Made by a program: the position numbers and the translations under genes
The notes under the pieces: model-generated
Seen by the model: the letters and a program-made list of their open reading frames with translations, nothing else
The model's database searches: none
Told to the model about the DNA's origin: nothing
Part shown: positions 57,608 to 64,000 of the stretch, one piece after another
Layout of the letters: each line of letters begins with the position of its first letter
How positions within the stretch are numbered: position 1 is the first letter of the stretch
Source: Ahniella affigens
GTDB lineage: Bacteria > Pseudomonadota > Gammaproteobacteria > Xanthomonadales > Ahniellaceae
DNA length: 64,000 nt
Direction: 5' to 3'
Assembly: GCF_003015185.1 (NCBI RefSeq)
Contig: NZ_CP027860.1
Location: 2,604,001-2,668,000 of the forward strand

Positions 57608-57874
57608 ATGCGCAAGTCCCGATTTACCGAAGACCAGATGGTCAAGATTCTCCGCGAAGCGGACAAGCACCCGGTGGCCGATGTCGCCAAGAAGCACGGC
57701 GTCAGCGAGCAGACGCTGTATGTCTGGCGGAAGCGATACGGCCAGTTGGAAGCCGTTGACGTGAAACAGCTTCGGTCGCTTCAGACCGAGAATGCGCGGC
57801 TGAAGTAGCTGTTGGCCGAGAAAGAGCTGTCGATCGAGATCATGAAGGAGATCAACGCAAAAAAATGGTGAGCG
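57608..57874 (+). pseudogene. IS3-family orfA with premature stop
   Basis: MRKSRFTEDQMVKILREAD, VADVAKKHGVSEQTLYVWRK (helix-turn-helix) and LRSLQTENARLK are typical OrfA. At 57806-57808 the codon is TAG where relatives have an amino acid; the frame then continues LLAEKELSIEIMKEINAKKW to a natural stop just past the A7 slippery run. One substitution would restore it. With this stop the OrfAB fusion cannot form. Confidence 0.85.
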
Positions 57875-58761
57875 TGCCGGCGCGTCGCGAGCAGGTGCTA
57901 TACGCGCACCAGCGCGGTCTGTCGTTGACGAAGTCGTGCACGCTGCTGTCTGTTTCCCGATCGGCGCTGAGGTATCAATCGCGCATGCTCGCCAAGGACG
58001 CGCCGGTAATCGCGGCCATGCGCCGACACTCGGCGCAGTTCCCGCGTTTTGGCTATCGACGCATCAACATCTACCTCGAACGGGATGGCCTGGCGATGAG
58101 CTTCGACCGCACACATCGGATCTGGCGACAAAATGGCCTTCAGGTGCCGCGCAAGCGGCCCAGGAAGCGTGTGGCGACGAGCCGGCCCCGGCCGCAGCCA
58201 GCGACTGGCCCGAACCAGGTCTGGGCCTACGACTTTGTGTTCGACGCCTGCGCGAATGGTCAGCAGTTGAAGTGTCTGACCATCGTCGACGAATGGACAC
58301 ATGAAAGCCTGGCGATCGACGTGCAAGGCAGCATCCGGGCACGCCGTGTCGTCGAGGTTCTTGAGCGCTTGATCAGCGAGCGTGGCGCGCCGAGGTACTT
58401 GCGATCGGACAACGGCCCCGAGTTTGTCAGTCACGCGGTGCTAAAGTGGCTGAAAGACACGGGCATCGACACGGTGCTGAACGATCCAGGCAAGCCTTGG
58501 CAGAACGGCACCAACGAAAGCTTCAATGGCAAGTTCCGCGATGAGTGTCTCGGCATGGAGTGGTTCCGCAACCGCTTGGAAGCAAAGGTGGTCATCGAAG
58601 GTTGGCGCGTCCACTACAATGAAGATAGACCGCACTCGAGCATCAATTACCTGACACCGAAGGCGTTTAAGGAGCAGCAGGCCAGGAAGGCCAGAAAGAC
58701 CAAAGACGAAGAGCAGCAGGACGAGAAATCAAACCCAACCGCGGTGGCTGTCCTCAATTAA
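57865..58761 (+). CDS. IS3-family transposase OrfB
   Basis: 298 residues. DDE integrase core (rve): WAYDFVFDACANGQQLKCLTIVDEW (first Asp), LRSDNGPEFVS (second Asp) and NGTNESFNGKFRDECL (Glu). N-terminal HTH_21 region FGYRRINIYLERDG. ATG 57865 lies within the A7-TGG frameshift site. Alone it lacks the DNA-binding OrfA part; with orfA interrupted the element is probably immobile unless helped in trans. Confidence 0.92.
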   Translation: MVSVPARREQVLYAHQRGLSLTKSCTLLSVSRSALRYQSRMLAKDAPVIAAMRRHSAQFPRFGYRRINIYLERDGLAMSFDRTHRIWRQNGLQVPRKRPRKRVATSRPRPQPATGPNQVWAYDFVFDACANGQQLKCLTIVDEWTHESLAIDVQGSIRARRVVEVLERLISERGAPRYLRSDNGPEFVSHAVLKWLKDTGIDTVLNDPGKPWQNGTNESFNGKFRDECLGMEWFRNRLEAKVVIEGWRVHYNEDRPHSSINYLTPKAFKEQQARKARKTKDEEQQDEKSNPTAVAVLN

Positions 58762-58775
58762 TTCTTGGTCCGAAG

Positions 58776-59207
58776 AATGCCGGCAGGTCACGACCATGGC
58801 GATGAGTGCCTACGGCGCGAGCCCGTTGGTTTTTCGGGACGGATTCGAATGAGTGCGCCGGCGAAACCTGTGAAGCGTAAAGAGACCTCCCCGGACAGCC
58901 GCTTTTCCGATTTTTCTGAGCCAAGACTCAGAAATCTCCCAATTCGCTGGGTGCTCCAGGCCGCCACCATGACGCCTCCCCCAGCCGCGGATGGCTCCCC
59001 ATATGGCACTCCCCGGCGATCGCACCATTCCGCCCAACACTAACGGCTGCTACCACTGAGCGCGGACTCGTGGACATCGATAGGGACCGCTGGCTTATTC
59101 AAAAGGTTGATCAGTCCAGCCGCCGCGTTGCAGGACTGGCCGCGAGGTGCGCCGCATAGGCGCCTCGAAAACGAAGGATTGTGGAACTCCTATCCAACCA
59201 AAGCGCG
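58776..59207 (+). repeat. Last D1 unit with RAYT leader
   Basis: GACCTCCCCGGACAGCCGCT near 58883, hairpin TTTCTGAGCCAAGACTCAGAAA, CAATTCGCTGGGTGCTCCAG, RAYT leader to CCCGGCGATCGCACCATTCC at about 59030. Same orientation as all other copies. Then ACTCGTGGACATCGATAGGG near 59068. No gene. Confidence 0.7.
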
Positions 59208-61874
59208 TCAATTCATCATCTTGGAGACGCGAAGCTTCTGACGCTTCCCAACCGAATTCATTTCCAGACGATCCGACAGTACCCCAGGGCTGGCCGGCAG
59301 CAGCTTTCTCTCAATCTCACGGTTGCGTGAAAGCAGAGTCATTGCTGCCCAGTGCCTGGGGTGAGCATAGGCGCGATCCATTATCATTTCGCTCCTTGCC
59401 TGGGTCATGGCGTACCCGCTATCGCCCTCAGAAGCAATGAGATGACGGTAAAAGCGGGTCATGAAATTCGCTGCCGAAGCATCCGGTATTGCCCATAGTG
59501 TCCCGACGACCACTGGCGTGCCCTGTTCGATCAGCGCCTGCCCAAGGCCGTAGCTTCCGATACCGCGATATCGCTGCCCTTGAAGCGAATCACAGCTGCC
59601 CAGCACGATCAGAGCATTGTGAAAAGGCTGGCTCAGCAGCTGACTTTGGGTGACAAAGCTAGCTTGCTGCGCATCCTTTGCCGAGCCCGCCACGGCTAGC
59701 CCGACGACATGTGCAAGGTCGGGCCTGAAATAGCCATGCGTCGATATATGCAGGATTCGGGCCGAACGCGCTTGCTCAGAAAGCAGATTCTCTGCCGTTG
59801 CCTCAGTGCCGACGTAAAAGTGTGATGGACGATCAGCAAAAAGACCTCTCAGCACCATCGCCTCAGCAAGACTGAAGTCCAACTTGGGCAGATTGTGCAG
59901 CCACCCCTTGGTAGCACCGTCCGATGATCGGGAAGCCACCGAACTCAAAGCTGGCGAAGCAAAAATGGCAATCCCCGGGGAAGCCGTGCTCTGTCGCTGG
60001 TCGGCTTGCCCATAGGACTCAAGATGACTTACCTCAACCAGCTCAAACGCTGCGCCGAGCGGCCGATAGAGTTGCTTGCCATCGCTTAAGTCAATTGCCG
60101 AGAATGGCGTACTGAAGGTGCTTTCGTCAGTGACCAGGAGGATGCGCCGGACATCGCTTGCCCTGATCTGCGCCAACGGCAGCAAAGCTGCTAGTGCGCG
60201 CAAGGCCGGGCGAACGTCGGGCGAGCCCGGATCGCGAATGACCTGCTTCGCGCGGTCAACCATCTGTGAGATTAACGAAAGCGGCGGAACGGGCACGGCG
60301 ACAACACTGCGATCGGAGTAGACGAAAGCAATACTGATCGATGGTCGTACGTAGTAGCGAATCAAAATCTCGTCCTTCGCAGGCACAAAAGCAACAGTGC
60401 TTGCTGACCGGTATTGTCTTGCCGGCATAGGCTTTGTAACCATACGCTTCGTATGAACCTGGACGTATGCTTCGCGAACCGCATCGCGGCTTTGCGCAAG
60501 CATGCGCATTTCCTGTTCAAGTCTGACCGGATCACTGGTTCGCAGTCCTTGCTGGTCAACCAGGCGCCGCTCCAGTTTTGACAATTCTTCGAGCAGTTCG
60601 AACTCCTGACCTCCGAGAGAACCTTGGTCGTTTGACTTCTCACTTTGCGATTGCAGACGATCTATCCATTGGGCGAGATCAATCGGCTTCTTGTCCCATA
60701 AATAGCCCGCGAGTTCTTGTGCAATTCCATCGACACGCGAAGCCCACGCCATTGCGTTTACGCCGGATCGGCTAACGTCCGCACTGATTCGCTGCGTGAG
60801 CAGTATCGTTTCATCAGCGACTTCGAGCACCTTCGTGAGCTCGTTTCGGGCAGCAAAGTGCCGCGCCGAAATTGTCATGTATTCAAGTTCCTGGATGATA
60901 TTGGCGTTGCGTTGCCCACTGTGCGCCTGCGCCTGGTTCAGCAGTTCGCTGAGCGCCAATCGCAATCGCTCCGCTTCCGACTGGTTCCGCTGTCTTGACG
61001 CGGAATCGAACAACACGAGACCGGCATCGATCCGCTGCTCTAACATAGCGCTCGAATCGTTCCAGGCCAGATTTGCGAATTGCTCTGCCGACTCGTGGTT
61101 GCCCATCGCCAAGTGGTCGCGAGCGATCTCGATTCTTGCCGGTATTCTTCGGTAGGACTGCTCACTTTGGAAATAGCCTAAGCTCTGTGAGTGGCGCTGC
61201 AAGGCACGAGCATAGCTACCCTGGATGCGATCAATGGTCGCGAGTTTTGAGAAGCCCGTGTAGTAATCCATGCCATCGCTTGGCGTGTATGGATCGATCG
61301 AGTATTGGAAGTAGCGCTTGGCGGTTTCGATTTCACCGAGCTTAAGATAGGCATCTGCGATCAGATAGTAATTGGCTGCCAATGCATCTGCGTCCTGCAA
61401 TTCGATGGAAATCGCAATCATCTCGCGGATAATCTGCGTCGCCTCGACAAACTGGCCGGTCATTACCTGATGGTAAGAAAGGTTCCCAAGCACAAGGTTG
61501 CGCTGGCGGCTCAGGCGTTCTTCGGGTTCAAACTGCTGCAGCGCTTCAATGAGCAACGCCTTACTGGAGCCAAGGTCGTTTTGCTGGAAGCGAACATGCC
61601 AAGTCAAGCGCAAGAACTCGGCCAGGCAGTGGCGATGACCCTGGTCTCTCGATCGCGCGACCAGTCGCTTCAGATCAGAATTGAGACTGCCATACCCCGT
61701 TGAGGGTCCTGCCTGATCCAGTGCTGCGCTGGCCTCTGCCCCGATGCGCTCGGCCTCCAGCCCGAGCACCGCCGATTCTTGACGGCACTGCTCGGAGGCG
61801 TAAATCTGCTCGCCCCGCGCCAGCGCAAAAGCGCAGACCAAACTGGCAGCTAGTATCAGCCTTGAGGCCAGCAC
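59208..61874 (-). CDS. Exported TPR-CHAT (caspase-like) protein
   Basis: 888 residues. Signal peptide-like start (MLASRLILAASLVCAFALARG). Residues about 100-350 are helical TPR-type repeats (ALAANYYLIADAYLKLGEIETA, YARALQRHSQSLGYF). The C-terminal CHAT domain (about 490-870) has the caspase-like dyad: His713 in ILHISTHGYF and Cys761 in ALIVLGSCDS, followed by GSYGLGQALIEQGTPVVVGTLW. CHAT proteases are known effectors in bacterial signalling and defence. Here it is the last gene of an operon after a haem peroxidase and a 164-residue protein. Export is unusual for a cell-death CHAT and rather suggests a periplasmic or secreted protease; the signal could also be a membrane anchor. Confidence 0.85.
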   Translation of the reverse strand: MLASRLILAASLVCAFALARGEQIYASEQCRQESAVLGLEAERIGAEASAALDQAGPSTGYGSLNSDLKRLVARSRDQGHRHCLAEFLRLTWHVRFQQNDLGSSKALLIEALQQFEPEERLSRQRNLVLGNLSYHQVMTGQFVEATQIIREMIAISIELQDADALAANYYLIADAYLKLGEIETAKRYFQYSIDPYTPSDGMDYYTGFSKLATIDRIQGSYARALQRHSQSLGYFQSEQSYRRIPARIEIARDHLAMGNHESAEQFANLAWNDSSAMLEQRIDAGLVLFDSASRQRNQSEAERLRLALSELLNQAQAHSGQRNANIIQELEYMTISARHFAARNELTKVLEVADETILLTQRISADVSRSGVNAMAWASRVDGIAQELAGYLWDKKPIDLAQWIDRLQSQSEKSNDQGSLGGQEFELLEELSKLERRLVDQQGLRTSDPVRLEQEMRMLAQSRDAVREAYVQVHTKRMVTKPMPARQYRSASTVAFVPAKDEILIRYYVRPSISIAFVYSDRSVVAVPVPPLSLISQMVDRAKQVIRDPGSPDVRPALRALAALLPLAQIRASDVRRILLVTDESTFSTPFSAIDLSDGKQLYRPLGAAFELVEVSHLESYGQADQRQSTASPGIAIFASPALSSVASRSSDGATKGWLHNLPKLDFSLAEAMVLRGLFADRPSHFYVGTEATAENLLSEQARSARILHISTHGYFRPDLAHVVGLAVAGSAKDAQQASFVTQSQLLSQPFHNALIVLGSCDSLQGQRYRGIGSYGLGQALIEQGTPVVVGTLWAIPDASAANFMTRFYRHLIASEGDSGYAMTQARSEMIMDRAYAHPRHWAAMTLLSRNREIERKLLPASPGVLSDRLEMNSVGKRQKLRVSKMMN

Positions 61875-61885
61875 GCACAGTAACC

Positions 61886-62380
61886 CTACTTGGGCTTGAT
61901 GTAGGGCTTCCAGACATACGACGAGAAGCCCTTCTCACCCGTCGCAGTGTTCTCCCAATATATCCGGTCTGTTAGCGTCATCAACCTGCGGGCTTCTGAT
62001 TCCAAGTCCCAGCCCGTCTCCTCGATCGTCCAACGAATCACTTTCCAACCTTCCATTGCATTCGCGGCGCCGCCCGCCACGACATCGTCCTCAAGAAACT
62101 CTTCGTCGGTCCCAGGGTTCACTACCTTGAATCTCAAGCTGGTCAGTACCGCTTTAAATTTGTCATCCCATTTACTTGCATTACCCAATACCTCGACGAC
62201 AGCAACGTCGTCATGGTCAGCCCTCTTCAGTCGAAAATTGCAGGGACCATCAATACCGACTTTGGGGTGATATGGCCGAAGTCCGGCCTGCTTGATGTTG
62301 CTGCTGAGGATCACTGGCTTAAACACCATCGTGAAATTAGCAGGATCGTGTGAGACCCATCTGTCGATTTCATTCGCCAT
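61886..62380 (-). CDS. Hypothetical protein between peroxidase and CHAT genes
   Basis: 164 residues from ATG 62380 (MANEIDRWVSHDPANFTMVF); longer readings overlap the peroxidase end. Contains FKPVILSSNIKQAGLRPYHPK, KRADHDDVAVVEVLGNASKW and a C-terminal FSSYVWKPYIKPK. No signal peptide or known motif. It is 2 bp after the peroxidase stop and 11 bp before the CHAT start, so co-transcription is near certain. Not recognised. Confidence 0.65.
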   Translation of the reverse strand: MANEIDRWVSHDPANFTMVFKPVILSSNIKQAGLRPYHPKVGIDGPCNFRLKRADHDDVAVVEVLGNASKWDDKFKAVLTSLRFKVVNPGTDEEFLEDDVVAGGAANAMEGWKVIRWTIEETGWDLESEARRLMTLTDRIYWENTATGEKGFSSYVWKPYIKPK

Positions 62381-62382
62381 AA

Positions 62383-63717
62383 TCACTGTTCTCCTTCGTG
62401 CATCATTACGCAATTGATGAGATGGCCCATTGACAATATCTCGTCACCTTTAGCGGCGTTCCAGCCGAACAACTTAATTGCCCTACGGCTCAGTTTTCGA
62501 ATCAGCTTACGCCGATCGAATATCGAGTTAGAAAGTACCGATACAGCACTATTGTTGATCGCATTTCTGATCGTTTCGGCAACGATGAGGCTCCCGAGCA
62601 CCCCCAGCCGCTCGCGACGCCCCTGTATCTCAGCCTCAAGCAGCAGGTATGGCCACAAGGGCATTTGACTCATCCTGATTCCGAGTGCAGACATTGGCGA
62701 GTCGTCGTTGCTTAAAGGGAAAAGGCCGAGAGCGGGATCTAGGGGTGCGGGATCCAAGCGAGCAACCAGCGTGGCCACATATTCCAGGCCGCTCGGCAGG
62801 TCATTTCCGGCTTCGAGGTTTCGCATGACGACATCCTGATTCCGACCGCGCAGGTCTGGGATCTCGCTCATGAAAGCTGAAAGCATCGAGTCAATCCCCA
62901 TGGCCCGCTGCACGTTACTGCTGTCATCCATTCTGAAAAACAACTTCCAATCGATCTTGAAGCGCGCCGGAATGGGCCGCACTCGCGCGACAATTTGGTT
63001 GAGGGTGATATTCTCCGCTACCTGGTTGAGCGTGTAGGACCTTCGTACCATGGTGTGCCCGAATCTGAAGGCGGCTTTGGCGAAAAGTTTGCTCAGCTCC
63101 GTGGTACTTAAGTTGAGGTGGGTTTCGCCTTTGAAAAAATAGGCTTTAAAAATATGTGGTTGCAGGATTTGCGCCAGGAAATCACCGACCACGACCGTTT
63201 GAAAGAGCAGGATGGTGTCGTTCCGGGCCTGTTCAAAGGAGGCACCATCGTCAACCAGGCAGTTATGTATGCGCTGCCAAATGCGATGCAACTGAGCGGT
63301 GATGATGTTTTCGTCGTTTCTTGAGTCGGGTATTTCCGCTTCGAAGTCGCCATTCCGAGACAAATCCCAGTCGTGGCTGTGCCTAACAAAAAACTTGCCC
63401 TTCTCGACATAACGAGATGGCAAGGCGCCGTAGATGCTTTCAAGCTCCAAAGCGAAATTGAAGTTTCGCGTTTGCTGGGTACGTTCTCGCAATTCGGGTT
63501 GCGATGGCGGAACAAGATCGTGCGAGATCAATTGACCGAAATAGGTATACCCGGCACGCACAACCGAATGTTGTATGCCTCGCTCCGGATCCGTCAGCTG
63601 GTCTGCGAGTACCTTGAGAATTTCATTCACCGACAACCCCCCTTGTTCTGCATAAGCCCACACCAACGCTACTAGTGCCCCCAACGGGCCACTTCTCTCA
63701 GCAAACTTAGAACACAC
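62383..63717 (-). CDS. Animal-type haem peroxidase
   Basis: 444 residues. Peroxidasin/COX-like signature in order: YTYFGQLISHD (distal His66), DSRNDENIITAQLHRIWQRIHN, FRFGHTMVRRSY (proximal His221) and LDPALGLFPLSNDD. Members use a covalently or non-covalently bound haem to oxidise halides or organic substrates with H2O2. No signal peptide is visible. The start codon may be GTG/TTG or ATG near 63717; the reading shown is the longest with good similarity. It is followed by the small protein and the CHAT protein, and preceded by the partial gene at the right edge. Confidence 0.85.
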   Translation of the reverse strand: MCSKFAERSGPLGALVALVWAYAEQGGLSVNEILKVLADQLTDPERGIQHSVVRAGYTYFGQLISHDLVPPSQPELRERTQQTRNFNFALELESIYGALPSRYVEKGKFFVRHSHDWDLSRNGDFEAEIPDSRNDENIITAQLHRIWQRIHNCLVDDGASFEQARNDTILLFQTVVVGDFLAQILQPHIFKAYFFKGETHLNLSTTELSKLFAKAAFRFGHTMVRRSYTLNQVAENITLNQIVARVRPIPARFKIDWKLFFRMDDSSNVQRAMGIDSMLSAFMSEIPDLRGRNQDVVMRNLEAGNDLPSGLEYVATLVARLDPAPLDPALGLFPLSNDDSPMSALGIRMSQMPLWPYLLLEAEIQGRRERLGVLGSLIVAETIRNAINNSAVSVLSNSIFDRRKLIRKLSRRAIKLFGWNAAKGDEILSMGHLINCVMMHEGEQ

Positions 63718-63719
63718 CC

Positions 63720-64000
63720 CTAGTTAACCGAAATTTGCTCCTCGGTCAATACGGTGCCATCGGGTCGCCGTAAGGTAACCAGCGTCGGTTGATTCGAAAA
63801 CAGGGCAGCGGGCACCACCAGCAAGACGTCCCCCATGTAGTCCGACGCAAGTCCAGTCGTCTCCAAGATCGTGTCTCCATTCCTGGTCAGTAGCAGCGTT
63901 AGCCCGTCCTCTGAGGTCGCTATCGGCAGCCGCAGCAGAATGAGTCTCTCGCCGGGAAGGCGATCAAACTGCACGACCGAGTCTGCGCCACGGTTGGAGT
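63720..64000 (-). CDS. C-terminal part of a gene entering from the right edge
   Basis: The reading frame is open through position 64000 on the minus strand, so the gene starts outside the window; 93 codons are visible. Sequence such as ERLILLRLPIATSEDGLTL, DTILETTGLASDY and PTLVTLRRPDGTVLTEEQI is beta-rich and looks like the extracytoplasmic domain of an anti-sigma or regulatory membrane protein, but that is a weak impression. It ends 2 bp before the peroxidase gene and is probably the same operon. Confidence 0.55.
   Translation of the reverse strand, partial: SNRGADSVVQFDRLPGERLILLRLPIATSEDGLTLLLTRNGDTILETTGLASDYMGDVLLVVPAALFSNQPTLVTLRRPDGTVLTEEQISVN

Larger units (their letters stand above)
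57569..58775 (+). mobile_element. IS3-family insertion sequence (approximate limits)
   Basis: Two overlapping transposase frames with an A7 run (57859-57865) typical of programmed -1 frameshifting. Likely ends are near TTGAGAAGATGGC (about 57570) and GCCACAGGAC-like GGCTGTCCTCAA (about 58749-58760). No clear target duplication could be read, so the limits are uncertain. orfA carries an in-frame stop, so the element may be inactive. Confidence 0.7.

Noticed and set aside
33660-59070. Integron gene-cassette array with attC sites.
   Set aside because: No integrase gene and no GTTRRRY/RYYYAAC core sites were found at the repeats; gene orientation is mixed. The layout is cassette-like only in the loose sense.

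Overview
The window reads as a high-GC gammaproteobacterial chromosome, most likely from the order Xanthomonadales (Lysobacterales). The reasons are the gene orders kdsA-pyrG, dapD-yffB-dapE and hemA/prfA // TPR lipoprotein-lolB-ispE-tRNA-Gln-prs-rplY-pth-ychF, an IPTL-CTERM protein tail, and many palindromic intergenic repeats. No rRNA genes or CRISPR array were seen. One tRNA (Gln, anticodon TTG) is present.

Layout. (1) 1-3.84 kb: a nitrogen or amine catabolism cluster on the minus strand (N-formylglutamate amidohydrolase, ethanolamine-type APC permease, glutamine-synthetase-like enzyme running off the left edge), divergent from an RpiR-family regulator. (2) 4.07-7.35 kb: pyrG-kdsA-dapB. 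(3) 7.47-10.39 kb: a non-coding array of about 2.9 kb made only of short perfect hairpins in modular order. (4) 10.4-12.8 kb: dapD-yffB-dapE. (5) 12.8-18.0 kb: repeat-rich DNA with three copies of a 152-bp MITE, an IPTL-CTERM gene remnant and two secreted DUF11-like proteins. (6) 18.0-27.5 kb: dense housekeeping DNA (prfA, hemA, TPR lipoprotein, lolB, ispE, tRNA-Gln, prs, rplY, pth, ychF).

(7) 27.6-64 kb: an accessory region. It begins with a four-gene operon (DNA adenine methylase, calcineurin-like phosphoesterase, ORC/Cdc6-like P-loop ATPase, unknown protein) that looks like a defence module. An intact IS5-group element has cut the phosphoesterase near its 3' end. After that come single genes or gene pairs, most of them set between direct repeats that all point the same way. 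The repeats derive partly from the 5' ends of REP-associated tyrosine transposase (RAYT) genes. The cargo is two near-identical secreted Zn-phospholipase-C-like proteins, an alpha/beta hydrolase fused to about 14 pentatricopeptide (PPR) repeats, an HNH endonuclease, an R2K-type ATP-grasp protein, small membrane and periplasmic protein pairs, an M43 metalloprotease, an outer-membrane-like protein and a second intact IS5 copy. An IS3 element follows. Last is an operon with an animal-type haem peroxidase and a TPR-CHAT (caspase-like) protein.

The strongest candidates for something undescribed are the hydrolase-PPR fusion (37516-40836) and the methylase-phosphoesterase-ATPase-unknown operon (27638-33597). 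In the fusion, the residues that vary between otherwise near-identical repeats are mainly the two that form the PPR RNA-recognition code. A small evolutionary result also stands out: four 152-bp MITEs share ends and a 4-bp CTAG-like target with the two full IS5-group elements, so they are probably its non-autonomous derivatives.
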